This document shows, one piece after another, positions 10,775 through 22,588 of a stretch of 64,000 nucleotides of DNA; the first letter of the stretch is position 1; each line of letters starts with the position of its first letter. The position numbers and the translations under genes are program-made. Where the stretch lies: NCBI GenBank assembly GCA_026418455.1, contig JAOABH010000002.1:1-64000 (forward strand), read 5' to 3'. Under the pieces are notes generated by a model. It was not told the DNA's origin, did no database searches, and was given only the letters and a program-made list of their open reading frames with translations. The DNA comes from Hydrogenothermaceae bacterium. Its GTDB lineage: Bacteria; Aquificota; Aquificia; Aquificales; Hydrogenothermaceae.

Positions 10775-11458
10775 TTAAATGTTTATCTCTTCAAAAGAAG
10801 TAATCTGAGGATATGGAAAATTTTCTATATATTCTGCATCTTTTGGTCTTACCAATCTATAAACTTTTATTCCTGATTGAGCCGCTGCTTTTATTTCCTC
10901 AGGATTATCAGATAAAAAGAGTATATTTTCAGGAGATATGCCTATGTTTTCTAAAATCTTTTTGTAAGACTCTGATTCAATTTTGCTACCTATTTTTGTA
11001 TCAAAATATCCGGAAAATAGATAAGTTAAGTCTCCATAATTAGTATGAGAAAAGAGAAGTTTTTGAGCTTTTACAGAGCCGGAAGAGTATACATACAGTT
11101 TTATACCTTTTTCAAACCATTTTTTAAGTTTCTCATAGGCATCAGGGTAGATATAGCCTTTCAGTTCTCCGGATTTATATCCATCTTCCCATATAATTCC
11201 CTGAAGTTGTTTTAAGGGTGTAATTTTTCTATCTTCCTCTATCCATCTTCTCAATGTATTAACAATTTCTTCAAAAGATAAATCTCTTCCCTCTATATGT
11301 TTTATATCTTCTACTATCTTTTTGATTTCTTCTTCTTCCCAGTGATTTTTTAAAAATTCCTCTATTTTTTGATAAGAGTATGGAAATAAAACATCTTTTA
11401 CAAAAGAGATAGGTGTAGTTGTTCCTTCTATATCTGTAATTATTGCCTTTATATCCAT
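10775..11458 (-). CDS. mtnC: Enolase-phosphatase E1 (2,3-diketo-5-methylthiopentyl-1-phosphate enolase/phosphatase)
   Basis: HAD motif IITDIEGTTTPISFVKDVLFPY; YSSGSVKAQKLLF; FLSDNPEEIKAA. Confidence 0.93.
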   Translation of the reverse strand: MDIKAIITDIEGTTTPISFVKDVLFPYSYQKIEEFLKNHWEEEEIKKIVEDIKHIEGRDLSFEEIVNTLRRWIEEDRKITPLKQLQGIIWEDGYKSGELKGYIYPDAYEKLKKWFEKGIKLYVYSSGSVKAQKLLFSHTNYGDLTYLFSGYFDTKIGSKIESESYKKILENIGISPENILFLSDNPEEIKAAAQSGIKVYRLVRPKDAEYIENFPYPQITSFEEINI

Positions 11459-11466
11459 ATCATCTC

Positions 11467-12156
11467 CTAAATTAGTCCTTTTTGTGCAAAACTGTAATAA
11501 TCATTTTTTGTAACTATTATATGGTCTAAGAGTTCAAATCCCATCTCATTAGAGAGTTTGGCAAGTTTTTCTGTAAATTCTATATCTTCATCTGAGGGTT
11601 GAGCTTTTCCATTTGGGTGATTGTGAGCTATTATGATGCCGTTACAGTTATACTTCACAGCATAAAAGAGAATATCTCTTGGAAGAACTCTAACCACATT
11701 TAAAGAACCAACAGCTACAACTTGTTTGTGTAATACTTCATTTGAGCTATTTAGATAGATTGCAACCATCATCTCTTGATTTTCTTTTGAGAGAAATTTA
11801 AAGTATCTGTATGCATCATCAACACTGAGTATCTTCTCCTTTTCCTCTGGGTTTTGAGCCCTTTTTATCATCTCACCTATAGCCAGTATCTGTAAAGCCT
11901 TTGCTTTTCCTATACCCTTAATCTTTTGAATATCCTGAAAATTAAGATTTTTTAGGTACTCTATACCTTTTCCCTGTAAAACTTTACCTGCCACACCTAA
12001 AACGTTTAAACCTTTTGTTCCAGAACCTAAGGATAGAGCCAGTAACTCCTCATCTGAAAGTGACTCTATCCCGTAAGTTAATGCCTTCTCTCTTGGTAAA
12101 ACTTCCTTTGGTAGATTTTTGATACTCTTCTTGTAAAGAGTTCTATCCTGTTTCAC
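11467..12156 (-). CDS. radC: DNA repair protein RadC (JAB domain)
   Basis: HNHPNGKAQPSDEDIEFT; LLDHIIV. Confidence 0.95.
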   Translation of the reverse strand: MKQDRTLYKKSIKNLPKEVLPREKALTYGIESLSDEELLALSLGSGTKGLNVLGVAGKVLQGKGIEYLKNLNFQDIQKIKGIGKAKALQILAIGEMIKRAQNPEEKEKILSVDDAYRYFKFLSKENQEMMVAIYLNSSNEVLHKQVVAVGSLNVVRVLPRDILFYAVKYNCNGIIIAHNHPNGKAQPSDEDIEFTEKLAKLSNEMGFELLDHIIVTKNDYYSFAQKGLI

Positions 12157-12162
12157 AGTATA

Positions 12163-12639
12163 TCAATCTCTCTCCCAGTAAACTCTCACATACTTCCAGC
12201 CTTCTGGATAATTAAGTTTAAGGTCTCCTTTGTAGGCTCTATGGACAGCCTCTCCTATTCTTCTTGCAAGGTGTTCATAAGTTGTTCTTATTGTAATCTG
12301 ACCATTTTCTTCTTTAATATCAATTATCCTTTCAAGAGGTCTGTATTTTACCTCTTCTTCTTCAATATTTCTGATTAAATTCATTATCTCATCTTTATGT
12401 TTTTCAAGGAAAGAACCTTTTAAATAAACGACACCGCCTTCGTAGTTATCCATTATTCTTCTACAAGCGGGACATATAATCTTCTCAGCATTTTCAGGAA
12501 CAGAATCCATCCACTCAAATATACCGTCATGGAAAACAACTCCACATTTTTCACAGACAGATGGGTCATGGTACTTCTCTTTTGTAAAGTAAGGGTCATG
12601 GATATACTCTTGAATAAGTTTGTCTTTTCTGTTATTCAT
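12163..12639 (-). CDS. Zinc-ribbon protein, BCAM0308 family-like
   Basis: CEKCGVVFHDGIFEW...ICPACRRIMDNYEGGVV. Confidence 0.6.
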   Translation of the reverse strand: MNNRKDKLIQEYIHDPYFTKEKYHDPSVCEKCGVVFHDGIFEWMDSVPENAEKIICPACRRIMDNYEGGVVYLKGSFLEKHKDEIMNLIRNIEEEEVKYRPLERIIDIKEENGQITIRTTYEHLARRIGEAVHRAYKGDLKLNYPEGWKYVRVYWERD

Positions 12640-12736
12640 CGTCTCTCTCCTTTTTTGTTATTATTTTACATTTTACCATAAAAGCAAAACTGGTATAATT
12701 TTTATCCTTAAAATTATATTGAAAAAGGTGAGATAA

Positions 12737-15700
12737 ATGTCAAAGGATTTTGTTCATCTACATCTTCACTCCCATTACTCACTGTTAGATGGAGCGATCA
12801 AAATAAAAGATTTAGCACAGAAAGCAGCAGAGTATGGATATAAGGCTGTTGGACTGACTGACCACGGAAATATATTCGGCTCTATAGAGTTCTATCAGGA
12901 GATGAAGAAGGTAGGTGTTAAACCGATAATAGGTATGGAAGCCTACTTTACCAATAATAGATTTGAAAAAAAAGGAGAAGGTTCAGATGATATACTGACA
13001 GATAAAAATTATCACCTAATACTACATGCAAAGGACAAAACCGGGTTCAAAAATCTTATGAAACTTTCTTCTATTGCATACACGGAAGGATTTTACTATA
13101 AGCCGAGGATAGATTGGGAGTTACTTGAAAAGTATAACGAAGGGTTAATCTGTCAGACAGCCTGTCTTAAAGGTTTTGTTCCTCATCTAATTGCAACCGG
13201 AAGACTTAACGAAGCAAAAGAGTATGCTAAGAGACTTAAAGATATATTTGGAGAGGACTTATATCTTGAAATTCAGAATAACGGACTTGAAGAGCAGAAT
13301 ATAGCAAACGAAGGAATAATAAAGATAGCAAAAGAGTTAGGTATAAAAGTTGTGGCTACGAACGATTCCCACTATCTCAATGAAGAGGATGCCGCAGCCC
13401 ACGATGTTATAAAAGCTCTACAGATGAAAACTACATTAAAGGATTTAAAAGAAAAGGGAAAAGCTTTTAAAGTAAGAGGGCTTCACTTTACAAGACCAGA
13501 AGAGATGTATCAGAAATTCAAAGGATATGAAGAGTACCTTTTGAATACGATGGAGATAGCAGAAAAGTGTAATTTAGAGATAGATACAGTAGAAACGAGA
13601 GGTTATCTGTTTCCTAAATTTGAGATACCAGAAGAGTTTGGAGATTTAACTCCCGCCGAATACTTTGAAAAACTGTCAAGAGATGGTTTAGAGAGGATTT
13701 TAGAAAAGGAGAAAAATCTTTCTCAAGAAAAGATAGACCAGTATAGAGAGAGATTGAATTATGAGATAAATGTTATAAAAAATATGGGATTTTCAGAGTA
13801 TTTCCTTATAGTTCAGGATTTTATTAACTATGCAAAGAAGAATGGCATTCCAGTGGGACCCGGAAGAGGAAGTGCAGCAGGTTCTTTGGTTGCTTATGCT
13901 CTTGGTATAACCGAAGTTGACCCGTTGAAACATGGACTTATCTTTGAAAGATTCTTAAATCCAGATAGGATATCCATGCCGGATATTGATGTTGATTTCT
14001 GTATGGATAACAGAGATAAAGTCATTGACTATGTTAGAGAAAAATATGGAAAAGAATCTGTCGCTCAGATAATAACCTTTAACTTTATGAAATCAAAGAT
14101 GGTTATAAGGGATGTTGCAAGAGTTTTGGGATTTCCCTATCAGGAAGCCGATAAAATAGCAAAGATGATACTTCCCGGACCAATTCAAGGTTCAACTTTA
14201 ACAATAAAAGAAAACTTAGAAGCCCATCCGGATTTCAAAAAGCTTTACGAAACAGATCCAAAAGTAAAGGAGCTTTTAGATCTATCAATGAAACTTGAAG
14301 GGTCAGCAAGGCACACAGGAATCCATGCAGCCGGAATTGTTATAGCTCCTGGTCCTCTTGATGATTTTGTCCCTGTTTATAGAGATAAAAACTCAGATGT
14401 TGCAACCCAGTTTGAGATGAAGACCCTAGAACAACTTGGTCTTGTAAAGATGGACTTTCTTGGACTTAAAACCCTTACAGAACTAAATCAGATGAAAAAT
14501 CTTATAAAAGAAAGACATGGTATAGATGTAGATTATAAATCTCTCTCTTTTGATGATGAAAATGTTTATAAACTTCTACAGTCAGGAAAAACAACTGGTG
14601 TATTTCAGCTTGAAAGTAAAGGTATGCAGGACCTACTTGTAAGACTAAAACCTAACCACTTTGATGAAATTATAGCAATTCTTGCCCTATTCAGACCAGG
14701 ACCTTTGATGAGTGGAATGGTTGATGAGTATATAGAGAGAAAACACGGAAGGAAGGAGATAGTTTATCCTTTTGACGAAGTTAAGGATATACTTGCAGAA
14801 ACTTATGGACTTATAGTTTACCAAGAGCAGATAATGTTTATAGCTAACATCTTATCTGGATTTAGTATGGCAGAAGCTGACACCCTCCGTAAAGCAATAG
14901 GTAAGAAAAATCCAGAGACTATGGCTAAAATGAAAAATAGATTTATAGAGAGAGCGGTAGAGAGAGGATTTGACAGAGAAAAAATAACAAAACTGTGGGA
15001 AGATATAGAGAAGTTTGCATCTTACTCATTTAACAAATCTCACTCAACAGCCTATGCTTACCTGTCATACTGGACAGCTTGGGTTAAAACATACTATCCG
15101 GAAGAGTTCTTTACAGTTAAACTTTCAACAGAGAATAACGACACTAAATTTTTAAACATATTAAACGATATGGAAAACTTCGATATAAAACTACTTCCTC
15201 CTGATATAAATAAAAGTAAATCAAATTTCCATATAGAAAGTGATAAAAAAATAAGATTTGGACTTGCACGGATAAAAGGTGTTGGAGAACAGTCAGCTCA
15301 AAAGATAGTAGAGGAGAGAGAAAAGAATGGTGATTATATAGATATGTTTAACTTATGTGAAAGAACTGACTCTAAAACCGTAAATAAAAAAGTCCTTGAA
15401 GCCCTCATAAAAGCCGGGGCATTTGATTTTGAAGGTGTAGATAGAGGAGTTCTCCTTGAAAATGTAGATAAAGCACTATCCCATGGTCAAAAGGTAAAAG
15501 AGACAAAACAAGCAGGACAGAGCTCTCTCTTTGGTATGATGGTAACACAGAATCTACCAGTAAAACATATCTATGACAGTAAAACTAAATTGACAGAGAA
15601 AGAAAAATTAAAGTTAGAAAAGGAAGTTTTAGGATTTTATCTATCAGGACATCCTCTATCCGTATATAAAAAAGAGCTAAGAGGAAAAGTACTCACAATA

Positions 15701-16246
15701 GACCAACTTTTCGACGGAGTTTTTGTTTCCGGAAAATTACAATCTGGTTCAAAAGTTATGATAGCTGGAGTTATAGACAATCTAAAAATGAAAAAAACAA
15801 AATCAGGAAACACGATGATGGTATTTACACTATCCGATGAAACAGGACAGATAGATATAAGGGCTTTTCCAGAGAAGCTTGAGAACAGACATATCATACA
15901 AGATGATACATTAGTAGCTATAGAAGGAATAATAGATGTTGATGAAGAACAGGAGATTATAACCATGACAGCAAACAACATAATAGAAATAGAGAGATTT
16001 ACAAAAGATTTAAAAGGCATAAAGATAAAAATCCACAAAGATAAAGCATTAAACGGTGTAGCAAAAAAATTAAAAGAACTATTTACACACTACAGAGGAG
16101 ATAAAGAAGTTGTCCTATGTATATATGAAAACGGTAGATTTCAGTGTGAAATAATGCTACATTCAGATTTTCATGTAGATTACAACGATGAGTTTAAACA
16201 CCAGCTTTTTAGAGTAATCTCAGAAAATGATGTGGAGGTTTACTGA
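12737..16246 (+). CDS. dnaE: DNA polymerase III subunit alpha
   Basis: PHP start [44 protein letters not shown]. Confidence 0.98.
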   Translation: MSKDFVHLHLHSHYSLLDGAIKIKDLAQKAAEYGYKAVGLTDHGNIFGSIEFYQEMKKVGVKPIIGMEAYFTNNRFEKKGEGSDDILTDKNYHLILHAKDKTGFKNLMKLSSIAYTEGFYYKPRIDWELLEKYNEGLICQTACLKGFVPHLIATGRLNEAKEYAKRLKDIFGEDLYLEIQNNGLEEQNIANEGIIKIAKELGIKVVATNDSHYLNEEDAAAHDVIKALQMKTTLKDLKEKGKAFKVRGLHFTRPEEMYQKFKGYEEYLLNTMEIAEKCNLEIDTVETRGYLFPKFEIPEEFGDLTPAEYFEKLSRDGLERILEKEKNLSQEKIDQYRERLNYEINVIKNMGFSEYFLIVQDFINYAKKNGIPVGPGRGSAAGSLVAYALGITEVDPLKHGLIFERFLNPDRISMPDIDVDFCMDNRDKVIDYVREKYGKESVAQIITFNFMKSKMVIRDVARVLGFPYQEADKIAKMILPGPIQGSTLTIKENLEAHPDFKKLYETDPKVKELLDLSMKLEGSARHTGIHAAGIVIAPGPLDDFVPVYRDKNSDVATQFEMKTLEQLGLVKMDFLGLKTLTELNQMKNLIKERHGIDVDYKSLSFDDENVYKLLQSGKTTGVFQLESKGMQDLLVRLKPNHFDEIIAILALFRPGPLMSGMVDEYIERKHGRKEIVYPFDEVKDILAETYGLIVYQEQIMFIANILSGFSMAEADTLRKAIGKKNPETMAKMKNRFIERAVERGFDREKITKLWEDIEKFASYSFNKSHSTAYAYLSYWTAWVKTYYPEEFFTVKLSTENNDTKFLNILNDMENFDIKLLPPDINKSKSNFHIESDKKIRFGLARIKGVGEQSAQKIVEEREKNGDYIDMFNLCERTDSKTVNKKVLEALIKAGAFDFEGVDRGVLLENVDKALSHGQKVKETKQAGQSSLFGMMVTQNLPVKHIYDSKTKLTEKEKLKLEKEVLGFYLSGHPLSVYKKELRGKVLTIDQLFDGVFVSGKLQSGSKVMIAGVIDNLKMKKTKSGNTMMVFTLSDETGQIDIRAFPEKLENRHIIQDDTLVAIEGIIDVDEEQEIITMTANNIIEIERFTKDLKGIKIKIHKDKALNGVAKKLKELFTHYRGDKEVVLCIYENGRFQCEIMLHSDFHVDYNDEFKHQLFRVISENDVEVY

Positions 16247-16620
16247 TGCAAATTATACAGACAGAAAAAGCACCTCAAGCTATAGGTCCTTACTCACAGG
16301 CTATTAAGTATGAAAATTTAGTTTTTATATCTGGACAGATAGCAATAGACCCAGCTACCAACCAATTTATAGGTGGAGATATAAAAGAGCAAACAGTTAG
16401 AGTCCTTGAAAACATCAAAGCAATACTGGAAGAAGCAGGCTTAAATCTAAATCATGTTATAAAAACAACCATATACCTTAAGAATCTTGAAGATTTTCAA
16501 ACAGTAAATCAGATATACGGAGAATATTTTAAAGAACATAAACCTGCAAGAGCCACAGTAGAAGTCAGCAGACTTCCAAAAGATGCACTTATAGAGATTG
16601 AAGTTATTGCCGGACTTTAA
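16246..16620 (+). CDS. ridA: RidA family reactive intermediate/imine deaminase
   Basis: [28 protein letters not shown]. Confidence 0.95.
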   Translation: MQIIQTEKAPQAIGPYSQAIKYENLVFISGQIAIDPATNQFIGGDIKEQTVRVLENIKAILEEAGLNLNHVIKTTIYLKNLEDFQTVNQIYGEYFKEHKPARATVEVSRLPKDALIEIEVIAGL

Positions 16621-18121
16621 CTTTTCTTTTTAAGATATTTAGAAACATTATACTGTTTTCATCTTTTAAAAGTGTATTGACAACAAAATATACAGCCGAA
16701 GATATGAATATACTTAAAAATACTACAACTATCTTTGAAGCAATAGCAAACTTTATAAACTCTATACTCAACACCATAAAACCAACAGCTATAAAGTTCT
16801 TTAAAAAAGATATAGATATATCCTTTATATCTATATCAAAATGGGACCTAAAATAGAGGTAGGCTACATTTAAAAATCCACCTAAGGATGAGGCAAAAGC
16901 CAGCCCAAAAACACCCCAGTTAAACGCAAAAGTAAAAAGCAGAGCAAAAATAATACTACCAAAGACACCAAAAGCCGTAGAGATAAGAGGTGTTTTAGTA
17001 TCACCTTTTGCAAAGTATCCACTCTTAAAAGGTCTTGTGAGAGCATATCCTAAAAAGCCCACACTATAACCAACCAAAGCATAGTATGTAATCAAAGCAT
17101 CATAGGGAGAAAAATTACCTCTTACAAGTAAAACATCAACAATCTCTCTTCCTAAGAAAACCATACCGGCTGTTGCAGGAAGAGATATAAATATAGAAAA
17201 CTTTATACCTGTTTGAATACTGGTATAGAACTCTCTGAGATTACCATCTGAATAATGTTTTGACAGAGATACTAAAAGAGCATTACCAAGACCTATTATA
17301 AAAACTCCTAAAGGAAGTTGAAATATTCTGTTTCCATAGTAAAGATATGTGATAGCTCCGGTAGCAAGGAAAGAGGCAATTATCGTGTCTATAACAAACG
17401 AAAACTGACTTACTCCAAATGCAGCAAAAGCTGGAACCATTCTCTTTAAGGTAGTTTTTATCTGTGGGTGAGGTTTTAAAGTGGGTTTAAAAATAAGACC
17501 TTCCTTAAAAGCTTGAGGCATTTGAACTAAAAACTGAAGTAATCCTCCTATCAAAGCACCGTAAGCAAGAGCGTATATACCAAATCTATCAACAAAAAAA
17601 ACAGAGCTAAATATAAAGGAAAGGTTTAAAAGAGCCGGAGATACAGCAGGTATAAAAAACTTGTCCCTTGTATTCAAAAGAGCCATAAAAAAAGATGTCC
17701 AACCTATAAGTATAAGATAAGGAAACACTATCCTGACAAGCTCTGTAGCAACCTCAAAACCTTCTCCCTTTGAAATACCAGGTGCTATAATCTTCACAAA
17801 GTAAGGAGCAAAAAGTATAACTAAACCGGTAATGAGAGACAGTATTAAAGTGTAGTAACTAAAAAGAGAGGAAGCATAAAGTTTTGCATTTTCGATAGAC
17901 TGTCTTTCCTGTTGAGAGTAAATAGGAATAAATGCTGCATTAAAACTTCCTTCACCTATAAGTTGCCTAAGTGTGTTTGGAAGTCTCCAAGCAACATAAA
18001 AAGCATCGGTTAATACGTTTGCTCCAAAGTAGTATGCTACCGTAGCATCCCTTATATACCCTAAGATACGACTTATAAGTGTAGCTACAGAAAATATGAT
18101 AGTATTCTTAATGAAGTTCAT
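16604..18121 (-). CDS. murJ: Lipid II flippase MurJ (MviN)
   Basis: Polytopic protein; [21 protein letters not shown] and [11 protein letters not shown] motifs. Confidence 0.95.
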   Translation of the reverse strand: MNFIKNTIIFSVATLISRILGYIRDATVAYYFGANVLTDAFYVAWRLPNTLRQLIGEGSFNAAFIPIYSQQERQSIENAKLYASSLFSYYTLILSLITGLVILFAPYFVKIIAPGISKGEGFEVATELVRIVFPYLILIGWTSFFMALLNTRDKFFIPAVSPALLNLSFIFSSVFFVDRFGIYALAYGALIGGLLQFLVQMPQAFKEGLIFKPTLKPHPQIKTTLKRMVPAFAAFGVSQFSFVIDTIIASFLATGAITYLYYGNRIFQLPLGVFIIGLGNALLVSLSKHYSDGNLREFYTSIQTGIKFSIFISLPATAGMVFLGREIVDVLLVRGNFSPYDALITYYALVGYSVGFLGYALTRPFKSGYFAKGDTKTPLISTAFGVFGSIIFALLFTFAFNWGVFGLAFASSLGGFLNVAYLYFRSHFDIDIKDISISFLKNFIAVGFMVLSIEFIKFAIASKIVVVFLSIFISSAVYFVVNTLLKDENSIMFLNILKRKVKVRQ

Positions 18122-18543
18122 CAGAAATTTATCCTAAAGATAGCTTTCTTGAAAAAAGAGTTTCCTTTATCATCAAAAAATGTGATCCTTATATAGTATT
18201 CTCCAGATGGAACTTCTTTCCCTTCAATATCTTTCTGATTCCAGCACCACTTTTTCTTTTCGGAAGGCTTGACTATCGTAATAACTTGAACTGACAGAGG
18301 AGAATATACAGCCATCTCTGGCTTATCCTTAGAGAAAACAGCCCAAGGAGCAGCAGAAGGGAGATATATCTGTTTTGAAGATCTGTTTTCAAATACAAAA
18401 CATACTTCTTCCCCTTTATGATAATCAGATTTTAAGGTATAAAATTTAACTTCTGGTTCATTTACAGGGCTTTCCTTTGTTTTATTTGAAAATCCAAAAG
18501 CTTGAGATATAATTATTAATCCCAAAAAAATTATAAACTTCAT
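18121..18543 (-). CDS. Secreted protein, BsuPI-like (intracellular proteinase inhibitor-like)
   Basis: Signal peptide; CFVFENRSSKQIYLPSAAPWAVFS and GEYYIRITFFDDKGN suggest a BsuPI-like beta domain. Confidence 0.5.
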   Translation of the reverse strand: MKFIIFLGLIIISQAFGFSNKTKESPVNEPEVKFYTLKSDYHKGEEVCFVFENRSSKQIYLPSAAPWAVFSKDKPEMAVYSPLSVQVITIVKPSEKKKWCWNQKDIEGKEVPSGEYYIRITFFDDKGNSFFKKAIFRINF

Positions 18544-18594
18544 CAGATTACTCCTTTGGTGAAAGTTTAAAAGATTATTATAACAGGAGAGAAG

Positions 18595-19932
18595 ATGTTT
18601 AGAGTAGCAATAGTAGGAAGACCAAACGTAGGCAAATCATCACTTTTCAACAGAATTATAGGGAAGAGAAAATCCATAGTGGAAGATATACCTGGTGTAA
18701 CGAGAGACAGAATAATATCTACAGCAGATTGGAGAGGAGTAAAGTTTGAGGTTGTTGACACCGGAGGATACATAACAGATGACCAAGATAAGTTTGCACC
18801 TTATATAAGAAAACAGGTAGAGAAAGAACTTGACCTCTCAGATATGTTTGTGTTTGTTGTTGATGGAAGACAAGGTTTAACAGAACTTGACAGAGAGATA
18901 GCAAACATTCTGCGAAGAACCCAAAAACCAGTTGTAGTCGCAGTAAATAAGATAGATGACCCTGAGAAGGAAAAGTTAGCTTACGAATTTTATGAACTTG
19001 GATTTGATAATGTTATACCTATATCTACCATACAAAAGTTAGGAGTTGCAGATCTTTTAGACAAAATATATGAGTGTATTCCGGAGTATGAAAAAGAGAT
19101 AGAAGAACAAGAGGAAGAAGAAACAGACCAAGAATATATAAAAGTTGCTATAGTAGGAAAACCTAATGCCGGAAAATCTTCACTTTTAAATGCCATACTT
19201 GGAGAAGAAAGAGCGTTGGTATCAGATATTCCTGGAACAACCAGAGATACAGTTGATACAGTATTTGAAAAAGATGGAGACAGATATCTATTTATAGATA
19301 CAGCTGGAATTAGGAAAAGATCAAAAGTAGATTATGGTGTAGAGTTTTTCTCTGTAGGAAGAAGTATAGAAGCTATAGAGAGAGCAGATGTAGTTGTCCT
19401 CGTTATAGATGCTACAGAAGGAGCAACAGAACAGGACACTAAGATAGCAGGACTTATTCAGAGGAGATACAAGCCAGCAGTAATTGTTTTAAACAAGATT
19501 GACAAACTAAACCAAAAAGAACTTGAAAAAGCTATTCAAAAAACAAAAAAGAAACTTTATTTCTTAGATTATGCCCCTATCATTTTAACTTCAACGGTCA
19601 AGAGAGTTGGAATAGATGAACTTCTCAAAAAGATAAAAGATGTATATCAACAAGCATTTAAGAGAGTATCAACAGGTCAGTTAAACAGAGCTATTAAACA
19701 GATAACATCTCTAAGACAGCCCCCTTCATATCAAGGAAAACCACTTAAAATATACTATGCGACACAACTTGACGGAAAACCACCGGCATTCTTACTTTTT
19801 GTAAACAAAAAAGAAGGTTTTAAAGAAAACTATCTTAGATTTTTAGAGAACAATCTCCGGACTATATTGGGATTTGAAAACAGCCCAATAAAACTTATAC
19901 TTCGTGGCAAAGAAGAAGAGGAAAATGATTGA
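18595..19932 (+). CDS. der: Ribosome biogenesis GTPase Der (EngA)
   Basis: Two G domains: GRPNVGKSSLFNRI and GKPNAGKSSLLNAI. Confidence 0.97.
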   Translation: MFRVAIVGRPNVGKSSLFNRIIGKRKSIVEDIPGVTRDRIISTADWRGVKFEVVDTGGYITDDQDKFAPYIRKQVEKELDLSDMFVFVVDGRQGLTELDREIANILRRTQKPVVVAVNKIDDPEKEKLAYEFYELGFDNVIPISTIQKLGVADLLDKIYECIPEYEKEIEEQEEEETDQEYIKVAIVGKPNAGKSSLLNAILGEERALVSDIPGTTRDTVDTVFEKDGDRYLFIDTAGIRKRSKVDYGVEFFSVGRSIEAIERADVVVLVIDATEGATEQDTKIAGLIQRRYKPAVIVLNKIDKLNQKELEKAIQKTKKKLYFLDYAPIILTSTVKRVGIDELLKKIKDVYQQAFKRVSTGQLNRAIKQITSLRQPPSYQGKPLKIYYATQLDGKPPAFLLFVNKKEGFKENYLRFLENNLRTILGFENSPIKLILRGKEEEEND

Positions 19933-20365
19933 AACAGTATTTTACAAAAATTTGGTAAATAAACTAAACTTCCTGATAGAAAAGATTAAAAATTGCTATG
20001 GTAGCAATCTTAAATCTATAGTTATATTTGGATCTGCTGCAAGAGGAGATTTAACTTCAACTTCTGATATTGATATACTTATAATAGTTTCAGATTCTAA
20101 GCTTTCTTTGAAAAAAAGAATAGAAGAATTTTATTCAAAATGCGGATATGAGTTTGAAGGACATTTTTTAAGTCCTATAATCATTTCCCAGCAAGAATCA
20201 ACTAAATTTCATCCGTTTTATTTGGGTATCTTTGAAAATCATAAAATAATTTACGACGTGGACAGTATAGCAAAAAAGATGTTAAAAATGGTAGAGAAGT
20301 TAATAACTTCTGGGAAAATTTCTAAAAAAAATGATTATTGGAAAATAAGCTATGAGAAGATATAA
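19904..20365 (+). CDS. MNT-type nucleotidyltransferase (minimal nucleotidyltransferase domain)
   Basis: SIVIFGSAARGDLTSTSDIDILII. Confidence 0.9.
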   Translation: MAKKKRKMIETVFYKNLVNKLNFLIEKIKNCYGSNLKSIVIFGSAARGDLTSTSDIDILIIVSDSKLSLKKRIEEFYSKCGYEFEGHFLSPIIISQQESTKFHPFYLGIFENHKIIYDVDSIAKKMLKMVEKLITSGKISKKNDYWKISYEKI

Positions 20366-20510
20366 ACTTATAAAAGACTATCTTTTTAGAACAGATAAAA
20401 GATTGCAAGCCATAGAATTTTTAAAAGAGGAAGCTTCAAAAGCTATTGAAGATGCAAAATTTATAAAAACCATAGTTGAAAATGCTTTAAAAGAGTTAGG
20501 AATTGATTGA
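20352..20510 (+). pseudogene. Possible internally deleted HEPN-domain remnant paired with the MNT gene
   Basis: 52-aa ORF MRRYKLIKDYLFRTDKRLQAIEFLKEEASKAIEDAKFIKTIVENALKELGID overlapping the MNT 3' end; helical, resembles HEPN termini, no RxxxxH motif. Confidence 0.4.
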
Positions 20511-20557
20511 AAATATGATATAATTTTTAGCTAAATTTTTTAAATGGAGGAAGTATT

Positions 20558-20971
20558 ATGCACCAGCTTATAAGAGAGATTGAGCAAAAGTATATTCCAC
20601 AGGACATTCCGGAGTTTAGACCGGGAGACACAGTAAGATTACACCTAAAAGTAAAAGAAGGTGAAAAAGAGAGAACACAGATATTTGAAGGATTGGTTAT
20701 AAGAGTGAAAGGATCTGGACTTGGAAAAACCTTTACAGTAAGAAAAGTATCTTACGGCGTAGGAATGGAGAGAATATTCCCTATAGCATGTCCATCTATC
20801 CAAAAGATAGAAGTAGTTAAAAGAGGTGTTGTCAGAAGAGCTAAACTATACTACGTCAGAAATCTCAAAGGTAAAGCTGCTAAAATTAGAGAACTCAAAG
20901 AGTGGGAAATTAAGAAGAGAGCTGCTGAGTCTAAAGCTGCTACAGAAAACAAAAATAATGGACAGTCTTGA
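20558..20971 (+). CDS. rplS: 50S ribosomal protein L19
   Basis: [43 protein letters not shown]. Confidence 0.97.
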   Translation: MHQLIREIEQKYIPQDIPEFRPGDTVRLHLKVKEGEKERTQIFEGLVIRVKGSGLGKTFTVRKVSYGVGMERIFPIACPSIQKIEVVKRGVVRRAKLYYVRNLKGKAAKIRELKEWEIKKRAAESKAATENKNNGQS

Positions 20972-21545
20972 GAGAGAGTTATACGGTAAAGGTTATGAAA
21001 GAATTGTCGGAATAGATGAGGCAGGCAGGGGACCTTTAGCAGGTCCCGTTGTTGCTGCTGCTGTTATTCTTCCCAAAAATCAAAAACCATTCTTAACGAA
21101 AGACTCAAAAAAGACATCAGAAAAAGATAGAGAAAAGCTTTTTGAAATCATAGTAGAAAATGGATATGTAGGCATAGGTATTGCTTCAGCTCAGGAGATA
21201 GACCAACTAAATATACTAAATGCAACAAAACTTGCATCAAAGAGAGCCTTAGAAAATCTTAAATTAACTTTTGATGTAGTTATCACAGATTATTTAGATT
21301 TGGGGATTGAAAATCAAATATCACTAAAAAAAGCCGATGAAACAGTTCACTGTGTTGCAGCAGCAAGTATAGTTGCAAAAGTAACGAGAGATAAAATCAT
21401 GAGAGATTATAAACAGCTTTATCCGGAGTTTTCCTTTGATAAACATAAAGGCTATCCAACAGAGCTTCATTACCGAGAGATAGAAAAGTATGGTATAACA
21501 CCTATCCATAGAAAAAGTTTTAAACTATACAGAGGGGAAAAATGA
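20958..21545 (+). CDS. rnhB: Ribonuclease HII
   Basis: [21 protein letters not shown]; internal ATG at 20958 preferred over the 20826 ORF start, which runs through rplS out of frame. Confidence 0.95.
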   Translation: MDSLERELYGKGYERIVGIDEAGRGPLAGPVVAAAVILPKNQKPFLTKDSKKTSEKDREKLFEIIVENGYVGIGIASAQEIDQLNILNATKLASKRALENLKLTFDVVITDYLDLGIENQISLKKADETVHCVAAASIVAKVTRDKIMRDYKQLYPEFSFDKHKGYPTELHYREIEKYGITPIHRKSFKLYRGEK

Positions 21546-22552
21546 TTAAAGAGTATATAAACAAATTAGTTAACCGAGAAGACCTTTCTGCCAAAGAGAT
21601 GGAAGATTTATTCAATAACATAATGGAAGGGAATTTAACTGATGCTCAAATAGGAGCTATACTTATTGCGTTAAAGATGAAAGGTGAAAGTATAGAGGAA
21701 ATTGTAGCTGCTACAAAAGTGATGAGAGAGAAGGCTGTAAAAGTTGAAGTTAAGGATAGATCTAAACTTGTAGATACCTGTGGAACAGGAGGGGATAAAG
21801 TAGATACATTTAACGTCTCAACTATATCAGCCTTTGTAGTTGCAGCATCTGGAGGAAAAGTGGCAAAACATGGAAATAGGTCTGTATCATCAAAATGTGG
21901 AAGTGCAGATATAATGCAAGCATTGGGAGTAAATATAGAGATGTCTCCTGAGAAAGTTGCCGAAAGTATAGAAAAGATAGGACTTGGTTTTCTGTTTGCA
22001 CCTATTTTCCATCCAGCAATGAAGAATGTTATAAAACAGAGAAGAGAAATTGGAGTTAGGACTATTTTTAACATCCTTGGACCTCTATCTAATCCAGCCA
22101 AAACAGATTACCAACTTATAGGTGTTTATGACGAGAACTTAGTTAAACCTATAACAGAAGTTTTAAAAGAGTTAGGTTTAAAAAGAGCCTATGTCGTTCA
22201 TGGGCTTGAAGGACTTGACGAAGTCTCCATCACTACAAAAACATTGGTAGGTAAACTAAATAACGGAGAAATAGATATATTCACAGTAGAGCCAGAGGAT
22301 TTTGGATTAAAGAAAGCAGATTTAAAAGATCTTGAAGGTGGAGACATAGAGATAAATAAAAAGATAGCTTTAGATATATTAACAGGTCAAGACAGAACAG
22401 CAAAAACTGACTTTGTAGCTTTAAATTCGGCATTTTCTTTACATCTTATAGGTGTAGTTGATTCAATAAAAGAAGGTATAGAACTTGCAAAAGAAAGTAT
22501 ATACAGCAAAAAAGCTTATGAAGTTTTAGAAAAATTAAGAAATTTTGGCTAA
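21542..22552 (+). CDS. trpD: Anthranilate phosphoribosyltransferase
   Basis: [32 protein letters not shown]. Confidence 0.96.
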   Translation: MIKEYINKLVNREDLSAKEMEDLFNNIMEGNLTDAQIGAILIALKMKGESIEEIVAATKVMREKAVKVEVKDRSKLVDTCGTGGDKVDTFNVSTISAFVVAASGGKVAKHGNRSVSSKCGSADIMQALGVNIEMSPEKVAESIEKIGLGFLFAPIFHPAMKNVIKQRREIGVRTIFNILGPLSNPAKTDYQLIGVYDENLVKPITEVLKELGLKRAYVVHGLEGLDEVSITTKTLVGKLNNGEIDIFTVEPEDFGLKKADLKDLEGGDIEINKKIALDILTGQDRTAKTDFVALNSAFSLHLIGVVDSIKEGIELAKESIYSKKAYEVLEKLRNFG

Positions 22553-22588
22553 TGATATAATATTTACCAAAAAATCAGAGGTGAGTAA

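Noticed and set aside
15637-16038. 133-aa minus-strand ORF inside dnaE
   Set aside because: Antisense shadow of a conserved coding region
20826-20957. N-terminal extension of the rnhB ORF
   Set aside because: Runs out of frame through rplS; the conserved RNase HII begins at the internal ATG at 20958
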